A stretch of DNA of 64,000 nt from the NCBI RefSeq assembly GCF_030466625.1, contig NZ_JADEVT010000009.1, positions 62,001 to 126,000 on the forward strand, written 5' to 3'. This document shows positions 55,032 through 63,012 of the stretch, piece after piece (position 1 is the stretch's first letter; each line of letters opens with the position of its first letter). The position numbers and the translations under genes are program-made. This stretch comes from Nocardioides sp. ChNu-153 (GTDB lineage Bacteria > Actinomycetota > Actinomycetes > Propionibacteriales > Nocardioidaceae). The notes beneath the pieces were generated by a model. It did not search any database and had not been told where the DNA came from. It saw only the letters and a program-made list of their open reading frames with translations.

Positions 55032-57374
55032 GTGACCGACGTCGTCGCCCCCGTCCCGCCCGGCCAGCCCGGCGCGCCGGACGGGTCGCACGACCCCGTC
55101 GCGGGACCCTCCAGGGGCGACGTCGTCGGGGGCGTCCTCGTGACCGGGCCCGCCGCTCCCGCCGCCGCGCGGGAGTGGGCGGGCCTCGCCGTCGTGGTGG
55201 CGGCCCGGGCCTACCGCGCGGCCCTGCTGACCCTCGTCGCCGTCGCGACGCTGCCCCTGCTGTGGAGCTGGTCGAGCCACGTCGTGCGCACCGGGTCGAT
55301 GGAGCCGACGATCGCCCCCGGCGACGTCGTCGTCGCGCAGCCCTTCGGCGAGGCCGAGGACGTGCCGCTCGGCAAGATCATGATCTTCCGCAACCCCGCG
55401 CTCACCGACCGCGAGCAGCTGCTGGTCCACCGCGTCGTCGACGACCGGGGCGACGGCAGCTGGACCACCCGCGGTGACGCCAACCCCGGCAACGACGCCA
55501 CGCCGGTCACCCGCGACGACCTGCGCAGCCGCGCCGTGCTGCTCGTCCCGTTCGTCGGCAAGCCCTACGTGTGGGCCGCCGGCGGCCAGCCGCTCCAGCT
55601 CCTGCTCCTCGCCGGCTGGCTCGCCCTGACGGTCGCGGCGTTCGTCGTGGCGTCGCGGCGCCCCGACGCCGACGGCGCTGCCGGCGAGGGCGACGGCGAG
55701 GGCGCTGCCGGCGAGGGCGACGGCGAGGGCGACGGCAGGGGTGAGGGCGGTGACAAGGCCGAGCGGGCCGACGCCACCGTCGCCGGCCGGCCCGCCGCCG
55801 GCCCCTCCGCCACCGGCAGCCGCACCGACCCGTCGCACCGCGCCCAGCGGTCGCGACCCGACCTGCGGCGGGTCGCCTCGGCGGTCGTCGCCGTCGTCGC
55901 GCTCGTCGTGGGGGCGGCGGCCTGGGGCACGGCGGGCGCCGCCTTCACGGCCACCACCGTCACCGCCGGGTCGACGTGGACCGTCTCGGCGAGCCTGGCC
56001 ACCAAGGTCACGCTGAACCGCCCCGCCGACGCCGTGCGCGGCACGGTCCCCCTGACGGCGACCCTCCAGGACTCCAGCAAGCTCGTGACCGGGGTGCGCA
56101 TCGACTACGCGCCGGCCGGCACGACCACCTGGCGCACCATCTGCACCGACACGACCTCGCCGTACTCCTGCGACTGGGCGACGGCGTCGCTCACCAACCA
56201 GGACTACGACCTGCGGGCCGTCGCGCTGGCCGGGGCGACCACCCACGTCTCCGAGCTCGTCGAGGACATCTCCGTCGACAACGTGGCGCCGACCGTCGTC
56301 CTGTCCGACCCGGGCACCCCGCTGCGCGGCACCGTCACGCTGAACGCCAGCGCCGGCGACGCCCACTCGGGCGTGGACCGCGTCGTCGTCCAGTACGCCG
56401 CGACCGGCACCACCACCTGGCGGGACGCCTGCAGCACCAGTGAGGAGCCCGCCACCTGCCGCCTCGACACGACCACGATGGCCGACGGCAGCTACTCCTT
56501 CCGGGCCGTCGCCACCGACGCGGCCGGCAACAGCACGACGTCGGCGACCATCGCCAACCGCACCGTCGACAACCGCGTCGCCTCCGTCGCGGTCACCGAC
56601 CCCGGCGCCTTCCTCAGCGGGACGGTGCAGGTGGGCGCGACGGCGTACTCCCCGAACGGCATCGCCTCCGTGCGGATCCAGCGGGCCACGAGCGGCTCGA
56701 CGACCTGGACCGACCTGTGCACCGACACGACCTCGCCGTACTCCTGCACCTGGGACACGACCCTGGTCGCGAACGGCCTGTACGACCTGCGGGCGATCCT
56801 CACCGACACCGCCGGTCGCACGACGACCTCGGCGGTCGTCGCGAGCCGCCGGGTGGACAACAGCCCCGTGCGGGCCGCCGACGTGCAGACCACCCAGGGT
56901 GGTGCCAGCGCCGGGCGTCTCGACCAGGGCGACCGGATCACGTTCACCTACAGCGGCCAGGTCCGGCCGGCCAGCATCAGCTCCGGGTGGACCGGGTCGG
57001 CGCTCGCCGTCAACGTGCGGCTGCGCGACGGCGGACTCATCGGGACCGGCAGCACCGGCGACACGATCGACGTGCTGCGCAGCGGCTCGGCCGTGGCGCT
57101 CGGGTCGGTCAACCTGCGCCAGAGCTACATCCGGTCGCTGCGCACCGCCCAGTTCGGCGCCACGATGACCGCCTCGACGGTCACCGTCGGCGGGGTCAGC
57201 GTCACCCAGGTCGTCCTGGTGCTCGGCGCCCAGACCAGCGGTTCCGGGCTCTCGACGGTCAGCACCGCCTCGGCGATGGTGTGGACGCCGTCGACCACGG
57301 CCACCGACCTCGCCGGCCGAGCCGTCTCGGCGACGCCCGTCACCGAGACCGGGGCGTCCGACCGCGAGTTCTGA
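55032..57374 (+). CDS. SipW-type signal peptidase I fused to a SipW-type export signal and Ig-like repeats
   Basis: A 780-residue three-part fusion. Residues 50-205 form an ER/SipW-type signal peptidase: a transmembrane helix at 63-78, then Ser89 in TGSMEPTIAPGDV, His133 in VHRVV (in place of Lys), RGDANPG and a second helix. A GAAGEGDGE-rich linker follows. At residues 285-305 a new hydrophobic helix ends GTAGAAFTATTVTAG, with Ala-Ala-Phe at 303-305, the same kind of SipW-dependent site as in the gene above. After it come about three Ig-like repeats of some 90 residues with near-identical CTDTTSPYSC blocks, and a C-terminal domain with a DQGDRITFTYSG block. GTG 55032 follows a GAGAGGAG ribosome site. 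The exported part may be cleaved by its own peptidase domain. Confidence 0.88.
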   Translation: MTDVVAPVPPGQPGAPDGSHDPVAGPSRGDVVGGVLVTGPAAPAAAREWAGLAVVVAARAYRAALLTLVAVATLPLLWSWSSHVVRTGSMEPTIAPGDVVVAQPFGEAEDVPLGKIMIFRNPALTDREQLLVHRVVDDRGDGSWTTRGDANPGNDATPVTRDDLRSRAVLLVPFVGKPYVWAAGGQPLQLLLLAGWLALTVAAFVVASRRPDADGAAGEGDGEGAAGEGDGEGDGRGEGGDKAERADATVAGRPAAGPSATGSRTDPSHRAQRSRPDLRRVASAVVAVVALVVGAAAWGTAGAAFTATTVTAGSTWTVSASLATKVTLNRPADAVRGTVPLTATLQDSSKLVTGVRIDYAPAGTTTWRTICTDTTSPYSCDWATASLTNQDYDLRAVALAGATTHVSELVEDISVDNVAPTVVLSDPGTPLRGTVTLNASAGDAHSGVDRVVVQYAATGTTTWRDACSTSEEPATCRLDTTTMADGSYSFRAVATDAAGNSTTSATIANRTVDNRVASVAVTDPGAFLSGTVQVGATAYSPNGIASVRIQRATSGSTTWTDLCTDTTSPYSCTWDTTLVANGLYDLRAILTDTAGRTTTSAVVASRRVDNSPVRAADVQTTQGGASAGRLDQGDRITFTYSGQVRPASISSGWTGSALAVNVRLRDGGLIGTGSTGDTIDVLRSGSAVALGSVNLRQSYIRSLRTAQFGATMTASTVTVGGVSVTQVVLVLGAQTSGSGLSTVSTASAMVWTPSTTATDLAGRAVSATPVTETGASDREF
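55675..55740 (+). repeat. Short tandem repeat encoding the GEGDGE linker
   Basis: A 27-bp unit (GAAGEGDGE at protein level) is present twice with a shorter third copy, in the linker between the peptidase and the export signal. Confidence 0.7.
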
Positions 57375-57484
57375 GTCCGGACAGCCCCCGGTCTGGTGGA
57401 CTGGGTGCCGACGTGGGGGAGCGGGGGCCGAGCCCGCCGGGAGGCTGCGACGGGCGCGACCGGGCCTGGGAGGGAGGGGCGAAG

Positions 57485-58006
57485 ATGATCCTGCCGGAGG
57501 TGCGGGACCCCCGCCTCGTGACCGTCCGCCGTGGCGGCACCCTGACCGACGCCGACCACCGGTCGATCGCCCTGTGAACGGCGACCTGCGCGGAGCACGT
57601 GCTGCCCCTGTTCGAGGCCGTGCGTCCGGACGACCCACGGCCGCGGGACGCCGTCGCGGCCGTACGGGCCTGGACTCGCGGCGAGCTGGCGATGATGCGG
57701 TCGCGGGCCGCCGGCGGCCACGCCATGGGCGCGGCCCGCGACCTCCGGGGCGCGGCCCGGCACGCGGCGTACGCCGCCGGTCAGGCCGGCGCCGTGGCCC
57801 ACGTCGCCGAGCACGACCTGGGCGCCGCCGCCTACGCCATCAAGGCCGTGCGCGCCGCGGCCGAGGCCGCCGGCGACGACGCGCTCGCGGCGGGTCGCCG
57901 CGAGTGCCGGTGGCAGCGCGACCAGCTGCCGGCGGAGATCCGCGACCTCGTGCTCGAGGACCAGCAGCGCCGCAACGCCCTGTGCTGGTCCGTGTTCGAG
58001 GCGTGA
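57485..58006 (+). pseudogene. Imm5-like putative immunity protein with in-frame TGA
   Basis: One frame runs from ATG 57485 (MILPEVRDPRLVTVRRGGTLTDADHRSIAL) through a TGA at 57575-57577 into TATCAEHVLPLFEAVRPDDPRPRDAVAAVRAWTRGEL and on to 58006. The alignable order, a start block, an LW-A-x-C-A-E-x-V-L-P-L-F block and a helical Ala/His-rich end (HAAYAAGQAGAVAHVAEHDLGAAAYAIKAV), is that of Imm5-like immunity proteins. The TGA occurs where a Trp or other residue is expected. Translation could re-initiate at GTG 57599 (135 residues). No toxin gene is next to it. It looks like a recent nonsense mutation or a sequencing error. Confidence 0.65.
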
Positions 58007-58123
58007 GCAGCGAGTACGGCGGGCGTTGGCGGTCGGGAGCACTCGTCGGCGGCCCCGGCAAGCGTCTCTCGCGGGCGCCGATAACGTGCATTATGTCAAC
58101 TCACGTCGGCGCGGAGGCGGGTC

Positions 58124-58231
58124 GTGTCGTCCCCCGCCGACGAGCTCTACTACCGCAGGGCGTCGTGCACGTCGTCGGCAGACGACAGGCCCGCGTCGTG
58201 GCCGCGCCGTTCGACCACGACGCACGTGCCG
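58124..58231 (+). other. Possible gene start or remnant with a ribosome site
   Basis: GTG 58124 is 6 nt after a clear GGAGG (58113-58117) and reads MSSPADELYYRRA, which looks like a genuine N-terminus. After about 13 residues the coding quality falls, and another frame reads HVVGRRQARVVAAPFDHDARAV. It could be a frameshifted or truncated gene running into the convergent alcohol dehydrogenase. An AT-rich stretch ATAACGTGCATTAT lies at 58081-58094. Its identity is unknown. Confidence 0.25.
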
Positions 58232-59296
58232 TCAGCTGCTCGCCGTACCCCGACCGTGGGGCGCGACGACGGCGCGGCCCGACAGCTCGCCGGCCTCCAG
58301 CGCGCGGTAGGCCTCGAGGGCGTCGTCGAGCGCGTAGATCTCGACCTCGGGCGTGATCTGGCCGGCGCGGTACATGTCGACCACCTCGTGCAGCTCCTCG
58401 ACGGTGCCCCAGTAGGTGCTGGTCAGCTCGACCTCGTAGGGCACCTTGTAGAAGTTCCACTCGGCGGTGCCGTTGGCGATGCCGACGACGGTGACGCGGC
58501 CGCGCTGGGCGACGGTCGCCAGCGCCAGCTCGATGGTCGGGCCGGCGCCGACGAGGTCGAACACGGCGTCGACTCCCCTGCCACCCGTGATCTCGCGGAT
58601 CCGCTCGGCCTGGCCGTCGCCGCCGGGGACGGTCACCGCGCCGTTCGCCTCCGCGCGGCGCATCGCCTCGGGCTTCGTGTCGGTGGCGATCACGGTGGCA
58701 CCGGTCAGCGCCGTGAGGATCTGCACGGCGATCTGCCCCAGTCCCCCGAGCCCGATCACCAGTGCCGTCTTGCCGCCGCCGGCCAGCGTCGGCAGGGACT
58801 TCTTGATGGCGTGGTACGGCGTCAGGCCGGCGTCCGACAGCGGCGCGGCCGCCACGGGGTCGGCGTCGCCGAGCGGCACGAGGTTGCGCACCGGGACCGT
58901 CAGGTACTCCGCCATGCCGCCGTCCCGACCCAGCCCGGTCGCGAGGTGCGGCATCGAGGCCGCGTTCTCGCAGTACGTGTCCTGCCTGCGCGAGCAGGCA
59001 CGGCAGCGACCGCAGCCCATCGGACCGTAGACCAGGAAGGCCTCGCCGACCTCGATGCCCGCGACGCCCTCGCCGAGCTCCTCGGCCCAGCCGGAGTTCT
59101 CGTGACCGAGGGTGAAGGACGGCTTCAGCTGCGCCGGGCCGAACGACTCGTCGAAGTCGCGGAAGACGGCGACGTCGGAGTGGCAGGCGCCTGCACCCGC
59201 GACCTTGAGGAGCACCTCCCCCGGACCCGGCTTCGGTCGGTCGACCTCCTTCAGGCTCGGCGTCGTCTTGTACTGGTCGAACACCACGGCCTTCAT
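58232..59296 (-). CDS. Zinc-dependent NAD(P) alcohol dehydrogenase
   Basis: A 354-residue medium-chain dehydrogenase. The catalytic zinc ligands are in GAGACHSD and GHENSGWAEELG. The structural zinc cysteines lie in CGRCRACSRRQDTYCEN. The cofactor motif is VIGLGGLGQIAVQIL. It resembles AdhA/AdhT-type alcohol dehydrogenases that oxidise primary alcohols. It is divergent from the AAA+ gene, with a 243-bp gap in which no clear motif is seen. Confidence 0.92.
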   Translation of the reverse strand: MKAVVFDQYKTTPSLKEVDRPKPGPGEVLLKVAGAGACHSDVAVFRDFDESFGPAQLKPSFTLGHENSGWAEELGEGVAGIEVGEAFLVYGPMGCGRCRACSRRQDTYCENAASMPHLATGLGRDGGMAEYLTVPVRNLVPLGDADPVAAAPLSDAGLTPYHAIKKSLPTLAGGGKTALVIGLGGLGQIAVQILTALTGATVIATDTKPEAMRRAEANGAVTVPGGDGQAERIREITGGRGVDAVFDLVGAGPTIELALATVAQRGRVTVVGIANGTAEWNFYKVPYEVELTSTYWGTVEELHEVVDMYRAGQITPEVEIYALDDALEAYRALEAGELSGRAVVAPHGRGTASS

Positions 59297-59539
59297 GCCA
59301 GGTCCCTCCGTCGTCCTGCGGGCGGCGCTGCTCGCCGTCCTCGGTCCTCCACGCTACGCCGGGCCCGACGAGCGATCCCGCCGCGACGGCCCCTCCGGTG
59401 GGTGGGCTCCGTCTCAGGGTCCCGGTGGCCGTTCAGGCGGGCGCCCTCGTGGTCGTCGTGCTCCCCCGGCCCACCGTCCGCGCCGCCGTCCGACACAATG
59501 CCGACGACACAGGCGACGCGCACGGACCGGGGGCTGGAG

Positions 59540-60763
59540 ATGGCGGAGGACGACTTCCTCGAGGTGATCGAGACCGAGGTGGCGCGGGACCCGCGCAACC
59601 TGGCGCTGCGGGAGGACTTCGTCACCCTGCTGCTGCAGACCGACCCCGACCGCGCCGCGTCCGAGCTGGCCACCCTCGAGGCGCACGGCGCCGATCCCGC
59701 CCGCGTGCGCGTGCTGCGGGCCCGCGTCATGGCGGCGCGGTTGCGGGGCGGTGCCACGGCGGCGCCCGTCGAGCCCGGCCCCGTCGCGGCGGCCCCCGTC
59801 GCGCCCGCACCCCCTTCGCGGCCCGTCCCCTCCCCCGCCGACGGCGACGCTGCCGACGGCCGTGGTGCGGCACCCGGCCTGTGGGACGCGGAGCGGCCGG
59901 CCGTGACGCTGGCCGACGTCGCCGGTCTCGCCGAGGTGAAGCAGCACCTCGACGCGACGTTCCTCGCGCCGCTGCGCAACCCCGACCTGGCGGCGGCGTT
60001 CGGACAGACGCCCGGCGGTTCCCTCCTCATGTACGGCCCGCCCGGCTGCGGCAAGACGTTCATCGCCCGGGCCATCGCCGGCGACCTCGGGGCGTCGTTC
60101 CTCCACGTCACGTTGGCGGACCTGCTCAGCAGGTGGATCGGGGACAGCGAGAAGGCGATCCGCAGCGTCGTCGCCGACGCGCGGGCCGCCGCGCCCTGCG
60201 TCATCTTCCTCGACGAGTTCGACGCCCTCGGCGGCCGGCGTACCTCGGGCGGCGGCGGGTCGCAGTCGATGCGGATGATCGTGACGCAGCTCCTCGAGGA
60301 GCTCGACGGCGTGTCGAGCGTCAACGACGGGGTCTACTTCCTCGCCGCCACGAACCGGCCGTGGGACATCGACCCGGCCCTGCGTCGCCCCGGCCGCATC
60401 GACAAGACCGTCCTCGTGCTGCCCCCCGACGCCGCGGCGCGGGCCGCGATCCTGCACGGTGACCTCGCCGGCAAGCCCGCTCCCGACGTGGACGTCGACC
60501 GGGTGGCCCGTGCCACCGACGGCTTCTCGGGCGCGGACATCGCCCACGTGGTGAAGGTGGCGCTCCAGCAGGCGCTCACGGCCTCGATGCAGGCGGGCAG
60601 CGTCGTGCCCGTGACGACCGACGCGCTGCTGGCGGTCGCGGAGGGGGTCCGGCCCTCGACGGCCTCGTGGTTCGACCAGGTCGCACCCGTCCTCGAGTAC
60701 GGCGTCGACGACGGCACCTTCGACCAGCTGCGGGCCTACCGCGTCCAGCGGGGCATGCGGTGA
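59540..60763 (+). CDS. AAA+ ATPase with N-terminal TPR-like region
   Basis: A 407-residue ATPase of the Vps4/CDC48-like group. The N-terminal 70 residues (FLEVIETEVARDPRNLALREDFVTLLLQTDPDRAASELATLEAHG) look like a TPR-type helical region, followed by a Pro/Ala-rich linker. The AAA domain has Walker A GPPGCGKT (166-173), Walker B CVIFLDEFDAL, sensor 1 AATNRPWDIDPALRRPGR, and VDRVARATDGFSGADIAHVVK near the end. I prefer ATG 59540, but ATG 59498 is in frame. The start of the next gene overlaps its stop, so it works with the TPR protein. The substrate is unknown. Confidence 0.85.
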   Translation: MAEDDFLEVIETEVARDPRNLALREDFVTLLLQTDPDRAASELATLEAHGADPARVRVLRARVMAARLRGGATAAPVEPGPVAAAPVAPAPPSRPVPSPADGDAADGRGAAPGLWDAERPAVTLADVAGLAEVKQHLDATFLAPLRNPDLAAAFGQTPGGSLLMYGPPGCGKTFIARAIAGDLGASFLHVTLADLLSRWIGDSEKAIRSVVADARAAAPCVIFLDEFDALGGRRTSGGGGSQSMRMIVTQLLEELDGVSSVNDGVYFLAATNRPWDIDPALRRPGRIDKTVLVLPPDAAARAAILHGDLAGKPAPDVDVDRVARATDGFSGADIAHVVKVALQQALTASMQAGSVVPVTTDALLAVAEGVRPSTASWFDQVAPVLEYGVDDGTFDQLRAYRVQRGMR

Positions 60764-62046
60764 GCGCCCCGGACGACCTCGACCCGCTCGAGCGCGACGT
60801 CGACCTCGCGTGGGAGCTGTACGACGTGCAGCCCACGCACCCGGAGATCGGGCGGCTCGCGGGTCGCGTGCTGGCGCAGCAGCCGGACCGCACCGGCATC
60901 CGGATGCTGCTGGCGCTGCACCTCGAGGCGCGCGACGACATCGCCGAGGCCCGCCGGATCCTGCTGGACGTCGTCGGTCGTCGGGACCGGTTCTTCGTGG
61001 ACGCGGCGCGCCGTCTGCGTGCGCTCGAGCAGCACGAGTGCGACCACGCCGAGGCCCGGCGGTGGGCGGAGGTCGTGCTGCAGGAGGAGCCGGACGGCTG
61101 GCACGACCGGATGGAGCTGGGTGCGTCGACCGCCATGGCCGGCGACCCCGTGCGCGGCTGGCGGCTGCTCGACGAGGCGGTCGCGCACTGCGCACGGACC
61201 GACGCCGACGACCTGCGGCACGCGCTGGCCAGCCGCGCGCTGTCGCTGTTCCAGAGCTTCGCTCCCCCGGAGCGGTTCGTCCCGGCGGCCGAGGAGGCCA
61301 TGCGGGCCGACCCCTCCAGCGAGATCGTGGGCGGCCCGCTCATCTGGGCGTACGTCCACCAGGGCCGGTTCGACGAGGCCGAGGAGCTGGCGTCGCGCCT
61401 GCTCCGCCTGGACCCGACCGACGGCCTGGCCGGCGGAGCGCTCCAGATGATCCGCGACACGCGCGCCGCCGCGGAGAAGCACGAGATGACCCTCGCCGAC
61501 GTGCACGCCGCCGGGCTGGTCGCGGCGGCCTGGTCGCACATGCGGGCCCAGGTGCTGGGGACCGACCTGGCCTCCGCGCTGGCCGCCCTCGAGACGGTGC
61601 TGCCCCCCGACCTGCGGGCCGCGCTGCGCCCGCCGCTGGACGAGGAGGCGGCCCGTTCGCTGTCGGGTGAGCGGGAGATCGCCACCTGGCACGACGGGCA
61701 GGAGCCGGGCACGGGAGCGCTGTGGGGCCCGGCGGGGGGCGGCTTCCGCCTCCTGTCGGGTGCCGAGGTGACGGCGATGGACGAGGCGATCGAGGCCGAA
61801 CCGGACGCGTGGCCCGAGTGGCCGCAGGACTCCCTGGAGGACTACTACTCCCAGGTGATGACCGACGACGCGGGCGGCTACCTGGTCGCGACGCTCGGCG
61901 ACGTCGTCGTGCGCCGCACCGGCGCGGACGACGTCCACGTGGCACCGAGCCTCGCCGACTGGTTCTGGGACCGGGTGTCCGACCTCGGGGGACGCGACCC
62001 GCGCCCGCGGGTGCAGGACGACGACGACGCAGGGGGAACGACATGA
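60760..62046 (+). CDS. TPR-repeat protein coupled to the AAA+ ATPase
   Basis: A 428-residue, mostly helical, acidic protein. Tetratricopeptide-like repeats run from about residue 15 to 230 (AWELYDVQPTHPEIGRLAGRVLAQQPDRTGIRMLLALHLEARDDIAEARRILLDVV, AEELASRLLRLDPTDGLA). A different C-terminal part has aromatic-rich segments (WPEWPQDSLEDYYSQVMTDDAGGYLVATLGDVVVRR, LADWFWDRV). It starts at GTG overlapping the AAA+ gene and its stop overlaps the next gene (ATGA). It is probably an adaptor or substrate receptor for the ATPase. The family is not recognised. Confidence 0.7.
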   Translation: MSAPDDLDPLERDVDLAWELYDVQPTHPEIGRLAGRVLAQQPDRTGIRMLLALHLEARDDIAEARRILLDVVGRRDRFFVDAARRLRALEQHECDHAEARRWAEVVLQEEPDGWHDRMELGASTAMAGDPVRGWRLLDEAVAHCARTDADDLRHALASRALSLFQSFAPPERFVPAAEEAMRADPSSEIVGGPLIWAYVHQGRFDEAEELASRLLRLDPTDGLAGGALQMIRDTRAAAEKHEMTLADVHAAGLVAAAWSHMRAQVLGTDLASALAALETVLPPDLRAALRPPLDEEAARSLSGEREIATWHDGQEPGTGALWGPAGGGFRLLSGAEVTAMDEAIEAEPDAWPEWPQDSLEDYYSQVMTDDAGGYLVATLGDVVVRRTGADDVHVAPSLADWFWDRVSDLGGRDPRPRVQDDDDAGGTT

Positions 62047-62477
62047 GTGCCGAGACCGGGGAACCCACCGAGCTGGACCGCCTCGACGCCGCGGTGCGGG
62101 CGGCGCCCGCCGGGGACACGTCCGCGCAGATCGCGCTGTGGCAGCACGTCAGCCGGCTGCCGCAGTGGTTCTTCATCGCGCGCGGGTCGGCCGAGCAGCC
62201 CCGGCCGTACGGCGTGGCGTTCGACCAGGGGCCCGTGGTCTGCCTCTACAGCAGCGCCGACCGGGCGAGGGACGCGGCGCGCGCACTCGGACTGGCCGAC
62301 GGGGCGGGCGACGTGGCGCTGTACGCCGTACCGCTGCCAGCCGCCATCGACTACGTCGCCGCCTTCCAGCAGGTGGGCGTCTTCGGCGTGGCCCTCGACC
62401 ACCCCCAGCTGGGTCACTGGATCCCGCTGGCCAACCTCGGGATGCTCAAGAGCTGGCTCGGCGGGTCCCCCGGATGA
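62043..62477 (+). CDS. Hypothetical protein of the AAA+/TPR unit
   Basis: A 144-residue protein with no family that I recognise. It reads MSAETGEPTELDRLDAAVRAAPAGDTSAQIALWQHVSRLPQWFFIARG, then PRPYGVAFDQGPVVCLYSSADRARDAARALGLADG and VFGVALDHPQLGHWIPLANLGMLKSWLG. The pattern of W-FIARG followed by V-LYSSADRAR is reminiscent of SseB-type secretion-associated domains, but this is weak. ATG 62043 overlaps the stop of the TPR gene, so all three genes form one coupled unit. It is followed directly by the repeat array. Confidence 0.65.
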   Translation: MSAETGEPTELDRLDAAVRAAPAGDTSAQIALWQHVSRLPQWFFIARGSAEQPRPYGVAFDQGPVVCLYSSADRARDAARALGLADGAGDVALYAVPLPAAIDYVAAFQQVGVFGVALDHPQLGHWIPLANLGMLKSWLGGSPG

Positions 62478-62630
62478 GTGCGGGCTGATCCCGGGCTCGA
62501 GGTGGGCGCGCCGCCGTTCCGGTGCTCGAGGTGGGCGCGCCGTTCCGGTGGTTGAGGTGGGCGCGCCGTTCCGGTGGTTGAGGTGGGCGCGCCGCCGTTC
62601 CGGTGGTTGAGGTGGGCGCGCCGCCGTTCC

Positions 62631-62726
62631 GGTGGTTGAGGTGGGCGCTCTAGCGCCCCTCGAAACCACGAGGGGCACCCCGGGCGTGGTTTCGAGGGGT
62701 TGCCAGAGCAACCCACCTCAACCACC
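62631..62726. repeat. Palindromic REP-like element, copy 1
   Basis: Perfect outer stem of 15 bp (62631-62645 with 62712-62726), two side hairpins (GGGCGCT-CT-AGCGCCC and GGTTGC-CAGA-GCAACC), and a central stem CCCCTCGAAACCACG pairing with CGTGGTTTCGAGGGG. It can form a four-way cross. Confidence 0.9.
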
Positions 62727-62822
62727 GATGGATCCGACGGTCGAGGTGGGCGCGCCGTCGTTCCGGTGGTCGAGGTGGGCGCGCCGCCGTTCCGGTGGTC
62801 GAGGTGGGCGCGCCGTCGTTCC

Positions 62823-62918
62823 GGTGGTTGAGGTGGGCGCTCTAGCGCCCCTCGAAACCACGAGGGGCACCCCGGGCCTGGTTTCGAGGGGTTGCCAGAG
62901 CAACCCACCTCAACCACC
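62823..62918. repeat. Palindromic REP-like element, copy 2
   Basis: A copy of the element at 62631, identical apart from one change (CGTGG to CCTGG in the central arm, which breaks one base pair). Confidence 0.9.
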
Positions 62919-63012
62919 GACGGGTCCGACGGTCGAGGTGGGCGCGCCGCCGTTCCGGTGGTCGAGGTGGCCGCGCTGGCGCCCCTCGAGACCACCCTGG
63001 GGCGGGTGCTGC

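Larger units (their letters stand above)
62496..62991. repeat. Interspersed repeat array with two cruciform palindromes
   Basis: A 29-bp unit (consensus TYGAGGTGGGCGCGCCG then YCGTTCCGGTGG) occurs about nine times, some copies 26 bp long. Two 96-bp palindromic elements (62631-62726 and 62823-62918) are inserted among them. They share outer arms GGTGGTTGAGGTGGG and its complement. A third, degenerate partial element follows at about 62960-62991. There is no gene here. The array fills the gap between the AAA+/TPR unit and the 3' end of the HNH endonuclease gene. Confidence 0.9.

Noticed and set aside
57575-57577. Selenocysteine at the in-frame TGA
   Set aside because: Homologues have no reason for selenocysteine here, no SECIS-like hairpin was found just downstream, and Imm5-like proteins are not redox enzymes.
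62496-62991. CRISPR array made of the 29-bp repeats
   Set aside because: The units are almost contiguous, with no unique spacers of uniform length, and no cas genes are near. The palindromic inserts are copies of one element.
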